A stretch of DNA of 13,734 nt from UBA2144 sp043819035 (GTDB taxonomy: Bacteria > Patescibacteriota > Gracilibacteria > Peribacterales > Peribacteraceae). Of this stretch, positions 1-6,807 are shown in pieces (within the stretch, counting starts at the first letter, position 1; each line of letters starts with the position of its first letter). The DNA is taken from NCBI GenBank assembly GCA_043819035.1, contig JBDRFD010000081.1, positions 1 to 13,734 of the forward strand. Direction: 5' to 3'. The position numbers and the translations under genes were made by a program. The notes below the pieces were generated by a model. That model did not search any database and was not told the origin of the DNA. It saw only the letters and a list, made by a program, of their open reading frames with translations.

Positions 1-400
1 CGATTTTAATGGTTTCGTCACTTCTAAGTATGAAATTAGCTTGAGGATGGTCGCTTGTATTACTGAGTTCATCATTCACATAGATTTCTAAGGATGCAGT
101 TGCGCCATCGAGGGGATTAACCAAGATCGAATGGTTACCGACCGGAGTAACAGAAATAGTTTGTGTCTGGTGGCGTCCGACCACTGTAATACTATTAGGT
201 TTTATGAGTGTCCATTCCGCGTAAATGTTATCAACGGGACCAATTTGTTCAATGATAATCTTCCCCAAACCACTTTCTTCAACAACGGCGCCTGTACCGC
301 TATCGGGATTGTCCACTGTGTCACCTGTTGCAGCGTAAAGAGGTGATCCTTGGAGAATCAGTGTGCATAAACTGAGAATTGCGAGAGTATGACGTTTCAT
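1..400 (-). CDS. Secreted protein of unknown function, 3' part cut by window edge
   Basis: An open minus-strand frame runs from an ATG at 398-400 to the window edge without a stop, giving 133 residues of a longer protein. Residues 1-23 form a signal peptide (MKRHTLAILSL, then a hydrophobic stretch ending SPLYA-A), so the product is exported. The mature part starts with a short acidic linker (GDTVDNPDSG) and then a beta-rich domain at about residues 47-133. That domain resembles residues 29-117 of the protein at 684-1820: both have a hydrophobic I-x-Q start, a W about 12-14 residues later, a V-P-x-x-G turn, and a closing segment ending in KI or RI. I infer the two are tandem paralogues. The downstream part, which might carry PEGA, DUF11 or LPXTG segments, lies outside the window. 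No Shine-Dalgarno sequence is visible before the ATG. Function unknown. Confidence 0.8.
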   Translation of the reverse strand, partial: MKRHTLAILSLCTLILQGSPLYAATGDTVDNPDSGTGAVVEESGLGKIIIEQIGPVDNIYAEWTLIKPNSITVVGRHQTQTISVTPVGNHSILVNPLDGATASLEIYVNDELSNTSDHPQANFILRSDETIKI

Positions 401-476
401 AAGAGTGGGGTGAAGTACGTGAGCGGTATTTTCACTGTTTTATGCATAGTTTGCAATGGAATAGGTAAGGAAAGCG

Positions 477-590
477 TGTGTTAAATGGATGAATGGTTGG
501 ATGGCTCTAAAGAGGCAACGAATCTGAGATTCGCTTGCCTGCCTGCCGGTCAGGCAGGCGAACCATCAAACCATTTAGCCATTTAACACA
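477..590. repeat. Long imperfect palindromic repeat, copy 1 (with nested insertion)
   Basis: Intergenic hairpin element. The 12-bp ends at 477-488 and 579-590 are exact reverse complements. Further in, ATGG/CCAT-rich arms pair imperfectly, and an inner stem pairs CGAATCT with AGATTCG around a single G (about 519-533). The core at 501-538 matches a second element at 9164-9246 at 34 of 38 positions. This copy holds an extra 21-bp palindrome at 539-559. It lies between two minus-strand surface-protein genes and could be transcribed as an RNA hairpin. Type of mobility unknown; REP- or MITE-like by appearance. Confidence 0.8.
539..559. repeat. 21-bp palindrome nested in the larger repeat
   Basis: The arms GCCTGCC and GGCAGGC enclose a short loop. 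The block lies between CTTGC (534-538) and GAACC (560-564). In the related element at 9164-9246 the same two pentamers are directly adjacent, so the 21 bp read as an insertion in this copy, or a deletion in the other. Confidence 0.7.
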
Positions 591-626
591 ACAAACTAAG
601 ATTGAGTTGTATTGTCATCCGTCAAA

Positions 627-651
627 GCAGTATGTGCAGTACACACACTGC
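627..651. other. Hairpin just downstream of the LPQTG gene
   Basis: GCAGT and TGTG pair with CACA and ACTGC around the 5-nt loop CAGTA, with one bulged or mismatched base per arm. It sits about 35 bp past the stop of the minus-strand gene at 684-1820, where a terminator would be expected. No strong U-tract follows on the minus strand, so a terminator role is only possible. Apart from this hairpin and the repeat at 477-590 I see nothing in the 401-683 gap. Confidence 0.35.
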
Positions 652-683
652 CAGGACGGAACCCTTCCCCGTACTGTTCGTTG

Positions 684-1820
684 TTATGCCGTTTGAACGC
701 GTACGAATCGTCTTCGGAGAATCGAGATGGCAAGAGTGGAAACGCACACCAAGAGAGCTACAAAGAGAATATCAGCTCTCATTCCTGTCTGTGGGAGGAG
801 GGTGATACCTACTTCCTTTGTGAGTACTTCCTCGAGGATTCCGGCTTCCAGAAGTCCCTCTCCGGATATACGAGCAGTCATTGCAATACGATCACCTAAA
901 GCAAGATTTTCATTTGCTGTGAGCGTGAAGGTAGTTGACCACCGGCGTCCGGCAAAAATCTGCGGGATCTCCCAGACAATCAGATTATCTTTCAGTTTTC
1001 CTTCGTTGTGAATGTTGCCGATTGATCCCTGTGTAAGATCAAATTGAACAGAAACAATGAGATCTTCGGCGGTACGCTTATCCAAATTCTGTATGGTGAG
1101 TGTGTAGTACACGGTTCCTCCGGGAAGTACTTCACTTTGGTTGGTGCCAAGGGAGACATCCAGCAATTTTACGGGCACTACTTCTTCTGGCTTCTCCTCA
1201 ACTTCACCAACTGTGAGTGGTTCCCTGCAGTCGTAAACGCCGTGAAAGAAGAGTGACTGGTTCGGGTCAAGCAACCGGCTTTGCTTGCGCGGTGTTCTAC
1301 AACCGTTTTTGTGTGCAAATTCAGCCGTGAAGTAGAGAGGTGGAACGCTATTAAAGCCTGCTGGCGTCTCACCTGTATAGGTGACTGAGTCGGCCCCTTT
1401 AAGTGTGAATGATTGCCCGGGAGGATCGCTGGTCACCATGATGGTTCCAAAGAAGCGATGAGTAATAACTATGCGGACGGAAGAGCCTTCACGGACTGTA
1501 AATGACAGGTGAGAACCTTCCTCTTTGCGGATTACTTGATTGTCGCGATAGACGACGATCGTCGTACGTGCTTTGTGAGGAGGAGTCACTTTTAAACCGT
1601 ATGTGCCACCAATTACCGGTTTAACTGTTTTAAGATATTCACCCCTGCTATCTGTGATAGTTTCACCAGAAGGTGTAGAGAGTATCCACGTAGCGAGCTG
1701 GTTCGTGTTACTTACCTGTTGAATCTGCATCGTTCCCCCTGCAGCAGAGACATGTATTGTGAGGAAGAGTCCGAACAGGATTCCGCTCAACAGACAGAGA
1801 AAGCGCGAAAGGTACTGCAC
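684..1820 (-). CDS. Cell-surface protein with PEGA-like and DUF11-like domains and LPQTG sorting tail
   Basis: Predicted exported wall-anchored protein of 378 residues, GTG start. Residues 1-26 are a signal peptide (hydrophobic core LLSGILFGLFL, cleavage after VSA). Residues 29-117 form a beta domain shared with the neighbour at 1-400. Residues 125-170 look like a PEGA-type segment (VTSDPPG, then TGETPAG). Residues 200-215 are a Glu/Pro/Val-rich linker. Residues 217-340 resemble a DUF11 domain (PGGTVYYTLTIQNL, then LIVWEIP). The tail is a classic sorting signal: LPQTG at 342-346, a hydrophobic segment at about 350-368, then RRR and a short basic end. By family knowledge a sortase would cut LPQT|G and attach the protein to the envelope; no sortase gene is in the window. 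It lies 73 bp after purL on the same strand, and no promoter is clear. Ligand or structural role unknown. Confidence 0.85.
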   Translation of the reverse strand: MQYLSRFLCLLSGILFGLFLTIHVSAAGGTMQIQQVSNTNQLATWILSTPSGETITDSRGEYLKTVKPVIGGTYGLKVTPPHKARTTIVVYRDNQVIRKEEGSHLSFTVREGSSVRIVITHRFFGTIMVTSDPPGQSFTLKGADSVTYTGETPAGFNSVPPLYFTAEFAHKNGCRTPRKQSRLLDPNQSLFFHGVYDCREPLTVGEVEEKPEEVVPVKLLDVSLGTNQSEVLPGGTVYYTLTIQNLDKRTAEDLIVSVQFDLTQGSIGNIHNEGKLKDNLIVWEIPQIFAGRRWSTTFTLTANENLALGDRIAMTARISGEGLLEAGILEEVLTKEVGITLLPQTGMRADILFVALLVCVSTLAISILRRRFVRVQTA

Positions 1821-1893
1821 TTATTCGTTAGGGGAAGAGTAAAGGGGAGCATTAAATCACAATGCACACGCAATGTCAACGATTCGTCAATAT

Positions 1894-4452
1894 CTATTTT
1901 ATGGCTTTCTTAAGCCCATTATTCCACACTTCATGCAGTGAATCGAGCTTATCCGAGAGTAATAAAGTATTATTGTGGGAAATATCAAGTGTGGGGGAAT
2001 CGGTTGACTCTCCAAGTGGAAGGAGTGTGACACCCAGATGCCCGGCGATCTTGCCGACAGCCTCTTCATTATCTGGATTTACTTCTATCACAAAGCCGCC
2101 GGTTTCGGAGAAGAGAAGTGTGTCAGGGCGCAATGAACTTTGCAGTGCCGAGAGATCGACACTAATTCCAATGTCTCCACCAACTTTGCGTTGAGGAAGT
2201 GTCATCTCGAATAGTGTCATAAGAAGGCCACCATTCGAAATGTCGTGGCATGCGTTTAGGAGTCCTTCTTCAATCAGATGTGTGACCAGTGCTATCTGCA
2301 GAGAGACTTCTTTAAGATCAGGTACGGGAATATTCTTGCCAAGAATTGTATTGCGAGGGGCACCTGAAATATTTTCGAGAATCTCGTAGTACCCGGATCC
2401 GCCACATTCATCTTTACGTTTACCGATAAGGAAGAGTTTCGAGCCGGCCTTTTTAAGTTGCATCGTTATTGCCTTACGTGCATCAGATATTATTCCAACA
2501 CAACAAACAATTGCGGTAGGATCGATGCTTCGACTACGCTCAGCACTGGTTGAACTTCCATCTGCCTGCCCGTTGTAGAAACTAACATTGCCAGAGACAA
2601 CTGGAACATTTTCGCCCTCAACATCTACTCCTTTTGTAGCGTCAACAATCCCACGCACTGCCTCCTCAAATTGCCACAATTGTTCTGGTATTTCTGGATT
2701 TCCGAAGTTTAAACAGTCAGTCACAGCTCTTGGTGACGCACCAACCGCAGTAACGTTTCGCATGGATTCGACTGAAGCATTGAGTCCTTCGAGATAGGGA
2801 GATATACGACCGTAGCGTCCATTCCCGTCACCTGCGACGGCGACTCCTCGCCACTTCTCTTCGTCTGTCAGATCCCATCCGGGGTGCATGCCGACATGGA
2901 CGAAACTCTCCAGGTCTTGCAGTGGTGCGATCACTCCGGCATCTGCCTCACCAGGTTCAATGATTGTATTTCCGATCACGTTCTTATCGTAGTGTTTGGT
3001 GATGGGAGAAGTGGACGCGTAATTGGGGTGTACGATCATGTGTTTGAAGATGTCAGTGATGGTTGTTTTGAACGTCGAAGGTCCAACGTCTAACGTCTCC
3101 TTTTCGTCGTTAGAAGTTGGACGTTGGACCGAAATTTCTTCACCAACACAACATATTTCAGGTTCGATGAAATCAACATCAATCTTTTTCGTTGGACGTG
3201 CGTACTGCAGACCACATGTGATGTCGAGTGCCTTTGCTTCAACGACCGTCTGACCTTTATGCGTGAGTCTATACACTCCACCCTCTGTTACTTTCCCTGC
3301 AAGACTTGCCCGAGCGTTTTCGGCAATGCTTGGGAGGTCCCAGTCTTCATTATAGTGTTTGAGGATGTGCTGCGTAAGATCCGGATGGCAGATCCAACAG
3401 AAACGTTCCTGTGTTTCAGCGCATGCAATAACTTCTGCAGGTAAGTCTGGAATCGAGACGTGTACTTTATCTAAATCTACATCAGCTCCAAATCCTTGAT
3501 CAGCCACTTGTTCAACCGATGCACAGACCACACCGCCAGCTCCGAGATCCTTGAAGGAAACCTTGTCCAATTTTTTAGCTTCTGCTAGCCAATCAAAGAG
3601 TGCATAGGTCGATGCTAGCAAATGACGCTCGAGGAACGGATTGGGCTCCTGCACGGCTCCGGTGTTCTGTTCTTCATCGTCTGCTTCGAGAGTGGTGCTC
3701 GCAAAGGATGCTCCTCCAAATCCCGAGCGGTCGGTGGGTTTGCCAACGTAGATAATATCGTATCCAACTTTGCCTGCCTCTTTTGGAACATAGCTGTGTA
3801 TCACCTCATCTTCTCTCACAATCCCAAGTGCAATAGCGTTCACCAGGCAGTTTGAGTTGTAGGACGAGTCAAAAAAGGTATCACCGCCGAGGTTTGGGAT
3901 CCCAAGCGGGTTTCCGTACCCCGCAATCCCGCGAGCGACTTCCGAGGCGATCGTTTTACTTTCCTCCGTTTTTAAATCTCCAAGCCTGAGTAAATCCAGG
4001 CACCCGACAATGCGGGCTCCCATGCAGACAACATCACGGACAACGCCTCCGATTCCAGTCGCTGCACCTTCGAAGGGAACAATTTGCGACGGATGATTGT
4101 GTGATTCATGACTAATCACCAGTCCCCAGCGCCTGCCATTCGGTCCATCGGTAATTGCAACGATGCCACTGTCTTCCCCTGGGCCGAGGATGATGTGCTT
4201 ACCGGATGTTGGAAAGTTTTTCAGAAATCTGGATGATGATTTGTAACTGCAATGTTCTGAACCCTGAATGCCCCAGATCACAGCTTCGACCAATGTAGGA
4301 TCACGCCCGAGCATTTCTGAGATCTTTCGTGCCTCTTCCACAGTTAATACTATTTGATATTTTTGCAGCGTACTCAAAACATCCGCATCGGACATCTCGG
4401 AAAAGGGGAGAGAGGTGACCGATGATTGTTTCTTGGCACTCATGAGTGCCAT
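1894..4452 (-). CDS. purL: Phosphoribosylformylglycinamidine synthase, PurL subunit
   Basis: Converts FGAR to FGAM in the fourth step of de novo purine synthesis, using ATP and ammonia from a PurQ partner; it acts in the cytosol. The small-type architecture is clear: an N-terminal helical segment, the SEHCSYKSS motif at 65-73 with the catalytic-type His67, the ATP/substrate motif SHESHNHPSQIVPFEGA (114-130), GIGGVVRD, a central FGG/GGAS region, and a second AIRS-like half with DCLNFGNPE, VSGNVSFYN and ACHDISNGG. At 852 residues it is about 100 longer than typical small PurL (about 740). Part of the excess is two non-conserved, repeat-encoded insertions, near residues 441-458 and 633-644. Two starts are possible: ATG at 4452, or ATG at 4443 (MSAKKQ). 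A -10-like element only 1 nt before 4452 favours 4443. No purQ or purS is in the window. PurL is not universal in CPR genomes, so this lineage probably keeps purine synthesis. Confidence 0.97.
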   Translation of the reverse strand: MALMSAKKQSSVTSLPFSEMSDADVLSTLQKYQIVLTVEEARKISEMLGRDPTLVEAVIWGIQGSEHCSYKSSSRFLKNFPTSGKHIILGPGEDSGIVAITDGPNGRRWGLVISHESHNHPSQIVPFEGAATGIGGVVRDVVCMGARIVGCLDLLRLGDLKTEESKTIASEVARGIAGYGNPLGIPNLGGDTFFDSSYNSNCLVNAIALGIVREDEVIHSYVPKEAGKVGYDIIYVGKPTDRSGFGGASFASTTLEADDEEQNTGAVQEPNPFLERHLLASTYALFDWLAEAKKLDKVSFKDLGAGGVVCASVEQVADQGFGADVDLDKVHVSIPDLPAEVIACAETQERFCWICHPDLTQHILKHYNEDWDLPSIAENARASLAGKVTEGGVYRLTHKGQTVVEAKALDITCGLQYARPTKKIDVDFIEPEICCVGEEISVQRPTSNDEKETLDVGPSTFKTTITDIFKHMIVHPNYASTSPITKHYDKNVIGNTIIEPGEADAGVIAPLQDLESFVHVGMHPGWDLTDEEKWRGVAVAGDGNGRYGRISPYLEGLNASVESMRNVTAVGASPRAVTDCLNFGNPEIPEQLWQFEEAVRGIVDATKGVDVEGENVPVVSGNVSFYNGQADGSSTSAERSRSIDPTAIVCCVGIISDARKAITMQLKKAGSKLFLIGKRKDECGGSGYYEILENISGAPRNTILGKNIPVPDLKEVSLQIALVTHLIEEGLLNACHDISNGGLLMTLFEMTLPQRKVGGDIGISVDLSALQSSLRPDTLLFSETGGFVIEVNPDNEEAVGKIAGHLGVTLLPLGESTDSPTLDISHNNTLLLSDKLDSLHEVWNNGLKKAIK
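2521..2556. repeat. Repeat-derived in-frame insertion in purL (TGAGCGTAGTCGAAG type)
   Basis: On the minus strand this stretch contains TGAGCGTAGTCGAAG and encodes about residues 633-644 of PurL, including STSAERSRSID. The flanks match conserved PurL sequence (VSGNVSFYN before, CCVGII after), but this segment is extra, hydrophilic and Ser/Arg-rich. From memory, TGAGCGTAGTCGAAG-like strings recur as short repeats in several environmental bacterial genomes. That it is repeat-derived here is inference from the motif and the loop-like peptide. Confidence 0.55.
3080..3130. repeat. 51-bp palindromic insertion inside purL coding sequence
   Basis: The outer arms GGTCCAACGTC (3080-3090) and GACGTTGGACC (3120-3130) are exact reverse complements. 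Inner arms TAACG (3091-3095) and CGTTA (3108-3112) also pair, with 7 unpaired bases on one side. The length is exactly 17 codons, so purL stays in frame. It encodes about residues 441-458 (SVQRPTSNDEKETLDVGPS), a polar stretch between recognisable PurL blocks. This is the behaviour known for Rickettsia palindromic elements in genes; kinship to that family is not claimed. Confidence 0.75.
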
Positions 4453-4453
4453 C

Positions 4454-4462
4454 AGTATTGCA
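4454..4462 (-). promoter_or_regulatory. Candidate extended -10 for purL
   Basis: On the minus strand TGC-AATACT occurs 10 nt before the ATG at 4443 and 1 nt before the ATG at 4452. A transcript starting 6-7 nt after this hexamer would begin downstream of the 4452 ATG, which favours the 4443 start with an almost absent leader. No convincing -35 was seen. Confidence 0.3.
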
Positions 4463-4499
4463 GTAAGATACGTTCTGTGAAAATCTTTTACACGCTATT

Positions 4500-4655
4500 T
4501 TAAGATTCTTCATCTACTCCACTAGTACTTGTCATACTTGCTTGAAAATCTTCCATCTGACTCACAATACTTTCTGGAAGCGGCTCTGGTTCAGAACGAA
4601 CTGGTGAATCAGGTGGAAGAGGGCTGGCGCCTGGGATGAATTCGAGTCCTGACAT
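4500..4655 (-). CDS. Small hypothetical acidic, Pro/Ser-rich protein
   Basis: A 51-residue minus-strand frame begins at an ATG with an in-frame TAA shortly upstream, so this is the only ATG available. The product (MSGLEFIPGASPLPPDSP, then an E/P/S-rich stretch and an acidic C-terminus EDFQAS...GVDEES) is probably disordered and has no signal peptide or membrane segment. It sits 47 nt before purL and 30 nt after the frame at 4686-4964, on the same strand, so a small operon is possible. I recognise no family. Composition is protein-like, but the short length keeps confidence low. Confidence 0.4.
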   Translation of the reverse strand: MSGLEFIPGASPLPPDSPVRSEPEPLPESIVSQMEDFQASMTSTSGVDEES

Positions 4656-4685
4656 AATACTTCGACTTTATGACGATCACTTAGG

Positions 4686-4964
4686 TTACGCAATACCCTT
4701 TTCTCTGATGATGTGTGTCTCCTCACGATAGCCAGACATAACTAGAACACTGAAGATTTGATCACTAAAACGCTGCTGTGGTCCCCGGATAGAACAATTC
4801 ACTGCTACACCGTGATCATTATAAATAATTACTCTGCATCCGATATCATCCCCTGTTTCAATACTTGCTACCGGTATAGCATTCTTGCAATCTGCCTGCA
4901 GCATGCGGTCGTGGAATGTCATAGAAGACTGAACAGTATACTTTACAATTCCCTCACGATGCAA
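4686..4964 (-). CDS. Hypothetical small protein, uncertain start
   Basis: A 92-residue frame whose only upstream start is TTG; a TGA lies two codons before it. The internal ATGs (residues 15 and 21) are alternatives. The central part (GDDIGCRVIIYNDHGVAVNCSIRGPQQRF) alternates hydrophobic and polar residues like beta strands and looks more protein-like than the opposite-strand frame. No signal peptide, membrane span or known motif was seen. It is divergent from murJ and would share its upstream region with the murJ promoter. It may be the first gene of a small unit leading to purL, or a chance frame. Confidence 0.35.
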   Translation of the reverse strand: MHREGIVKYTVQSSMTFHDRMLQADCKNAIPVASIETGDDIGCRVIIYNDHGVAVNCSIRGPQQRFSDQIFSVLVMSGYREETHIIREKGIA

Positions 4965-4973
4965 GTGTCATTC

Positions 4974-4982
4974 TGCTAATAT
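4974..4982 (+). promoter_or_regulatory. Candidate extended -10 for murJ
   Basis: TGC-TAATAT is a good extended -10 element, ending 8 nt before the GTG at 4991. Transcription would start at or within 1-2 nt of the start codon, giving a leaderless mRNA. No Shine-Dalgarno sequence and no clear -35 are present. Confidence 0.45.
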
Positions 4983-4990
4983 CGTGGTCT

Positions 4991-6307
4991 GTGAAACTAT
5001 CGCTTCCATCATCACTCGCTCAGCATCGTATTCTCGGTGGTGCGATGGTCTTGGCTTCAATGCAATTTGGAGCATCGGTCATGGGGCTTATCCGTGACCG
5101 TGTTCTTGCTCAAACATTTCCTGGACTTGATGTGGTGGATGTCTACATTGCCGCATTCCGCCCTAGCGACCTTCTGTTTCAGGTGATGATTATGGCCGGA
5201 TTCTCGGTCACTCTCGTACCGCTTTTAGCGCAGTACAAAGCCAAAAACGAAGTATTGAAAATGTCAGACCTTTTAAGTGGGGTGATCACAGTTGCCGCAC
5301 TAGTATTTGGGGTTATAGCATTGATTGCCGCAATCTTCTTCCCGCAGATCGCACCGGCCTTCGTGCAGTTTGAAGGGAACGGTAAAGAGCTTTACGTGCA
5401 GTTCGCACGCATCGCACTGCTCACAAACTTCCTCTTTGTCTTCGGAAATGCATTCGGGCAGTATCTGATCACCATTCAGCGTTACTGGATCTACGGTTTA
5501 ACGCCCATCTTCTACACATTGGGAACAATACTGGGAACTCTGTACCTCACTCCGTTTTTTGGCCCCTTCGGCCCTATTTACGGGACGCTTGGTGGTGCAA
5601 TTGTGTATGTGATTTTGCGTTTAGTGGGAATTAGCAGAGCAGGTTTCAAGCCTCGTCTCATATTCTGGCACCCCGATATACCGGAACTCATTCGTTTGAT
5701 GATCCCAAGAATGGTCGCGCTTGGCGCACTGCAACTGGAGCTCTTGTTGTTTGATCGTGTTGCGTCCGGACTTGCGACAGGATCGGTAACTATTAATGCG
5801 TATTCAAGAAACTTCCAAGCGGTTGCTGTTGGTGTGGTAGGAATAGCGCTTGCACAGTCGGCGTTCTCATTACTCAGTCAGGCCGCAGCAAAGAAGGAGG
5901 TAGAACGGTTCTGGATATACCTAAAGAAGGGGATGAGGATTTTGATAGTGTTGACTATTCCCGGGGCAATTGCGCTTGCGTTCCTTGCGCCGGTTGCTGC
6001 GTGGCTTGTACATCTCTCTGCAGTACTTCCTGTCTTCTCAATCTGCTTAACACTATATGCAATCAGCATTCCGTTCGAGAGCATCAATCACTTGCTTCTC
6101 AGATCGTTCTACGCACTCAAACACACCGTGACACCTGCCATTTTGAGCGTGATGAATGGAATTATTGCCATTGCAGTCGCATGGTATCTCTCTCCAAAAT
6201 ATGGCGTATACAGCTTGGCTCTTGGTTTTATGGTTGGGCAGGTGGTGGAGATGGTTGGGTTGGGGTTATTGTTGCCGAGGAGGGTGAGGAGGCTTCGGAA
6301 TGTGTGA
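4991..6307 (+). CDS. murJ: Lipid II flippase MurJ (MviN family)
   Basis: MOP-superfamily integral membrane protein that flips undecaprenyl-linked peptidoglycan precursor to the outer face of the cytoplasmic membrane. The 438 residues contain about 12 hydrophobic segments. Family landmarks are the MGLIRDRVLAQTFP loop at 31-44 (E. coli: VRD), the DVYIAAFRPSDLL stretch at 50-62 matching the DAFxxAF motif, and INAYSRNFQ at 268-276 around the position of the essential Arg of the central cavity (R273 here by my alignment). It is shorter than the usual about 510 residues and ends after LLLPRRVRRLRNV, so the last two helices of the 14-TM form appear to be missing. The start is GTG; the next Met (residue 19) would cut into the first helix. 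It is the only plus-strand gene between the purL and acylphosphatase units. Confidence 0.93.
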   Translation: MKLSLPSSLAQHRILGGAMVLASMQFGASVMGLIRDRVLAQTFPGLDVVDVYIAAFRPSDLLFQVMIMAGFSVTLVPLLAQYKAKNEVLKMSDLLSGVITVAALVFGVIALIAAIFFPQIAPAFVQFEGNGKELYVQFARIALLTNFLFVFGNAFGQYLITIQRYWIYGLTPIFYTLGTILGTLYLTPFFGPFGPIYGTLGGAIVYVILRLVGISRAGFKPRLIFWHPDIPELIRLMIPRMVALGALQLELLLFDRVASGLATGSVTINAYSRNFQAVAVGVVGIALAQSAFSLLSQAAAKKEVERFWIYLKKGMRILIVLTIPGAIALAFLAPVAAWLVHLSAVLPVFSICLTLYAISIPFESINHLLLRSFYALKHTVTPAILSVMNGIIAIAVAWYLSPKYGVYSLALGFMVGQVVEMVGLGLLLPRRVRRLRNV

Positions 6308-6413
6308 TATTTGCACGTATCGTGCCGAAGGTTCTCATAAAGTATTCGCCTACTTGTACTGAGCGAATTGAACTATTCGTGCTGATAGTACCTCCAATAT
6401 TTCACTGTTTGAA

Positions 6414-6433
6414 AAGTATTTGCGCAAATACTT
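6414..6433. repeat. 20-bp perfect palindrome AAGTATTTGC/GCAAATACTT
   Basis: Every base pairs with its mirror position across the centre 6423/6424. It is the first and best of a series of GCGC-centred palindromes in this gap and could be a dimeric protein operator or a cruciform/RNA hairpin. Confidence 0.8.
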
Positions 6434-6463
6434 AAATACTTCAATGCGCGAACTGGCGATCTT

Positions 6464-6493
6464 CATTCAATGATTTGCGCAAATGTTTGAATG
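6464..6493. repeat. 30-bp near-perfect palindrome around ATTTGCGCAAAT
   Basis: CATTCAA and TTGAATG arms flank the 12-bp perfect core ATTTGCGCAAAT with two mismatched positions each side. The centre 6478/6479 is 55 bp from the preceding palindrome, with which it shares the 10-bp TTTGCGCAAA core. Confidence 0.8.
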
Positions 6494-6540
6494 ATAATTC
6501 GTGCGTCGAATGCAAGAAGATGAGGGTGTTTACATAGGTA

Positions 6541-6556
6541 CCTTTCGTGCGAAAGG
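6541..6556. repeat. Palindrome CCTTTCG/CGAAAGG around TG
   Basis: Seven-base arms pair exactly around a central TG. Same general plan as its neighbours, with a GTGC rather than GCGC centre. Confidence 0.65.
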
Positions 6557-6569
6557 TTCATTAAGAGCC

Positions 6570-6589
6570 AAGTAGTTGCGCAACTGCTT
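6570..6589. repeat. 20-bp palindrome around AGTTGCGCAACT
   Basis: A 12-bp perfect core is extended to 20 bp (AAG...CTT) with one mismatched pair. GCGC-centred like those at 6414-6433 and 6464-6493. Confidence 0.7.
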
Positions 6590-6690
6590 AACTAATAATA
6601 GTTCAGCTATTTGCGCCGGTTGTTGATACTTAAACATTTGTTCAAATATATGCTTATTAACAATAAATTGTGCAAATACTCAACTAAGCT

Positions 6691-6712
6691 ATTTGGCTTA
6701 TGGTAGCCAAAT
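6691..6712. repeat. Stem-loop ATTTGGCT/AGCCAAAT
   Basis: Eight-base exact arms enclose a 6-nt loop (TATGGT). No T-run follows on either strand that would make it a convincing terminator. Confidence 0.6.
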
Positions 6713-6722
6713 TGTCTGTACC

Positions 6723-6806
6723 ATGATTAAAAGGATTAAAAAGATGGACAAAGGCGATCGCGATCGCCGTGGTGGACAGGATTAATCCTGATAATCCTTT
6801 AATCAT
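6723..6806. repeat. 84-bp compound inverted repeat with GCGATCGC core
   Basis: The outer arms at 6723-6738 and 6792-6806 (ATGATTAAAAGGATTA versus its complement lacking one A) bracket a perfect 16-bp palindrome at 6753-6768 (GGCGATCG/CGATCGCC) and a perfect 14-bp palindrome at 6777-6790 (CAGGATT/AATCCTG). The pentamer GGACA occurs on both sides of the GC core. The whole could fold as a cruciform or long hairpin. It looks like a discrete repeat element. Confidence 0.75.
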
Positions 6807-6807
6807 G

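Noticed and set aside
6001..6435. 144-residue plus-strand frame overlapping the murJ end
   Set aside because: It overlaps the clearly coding murJ frame for most of its length and then runs into the palindrome cluster; Cys- and Ser-rich, no protein-like pattern.
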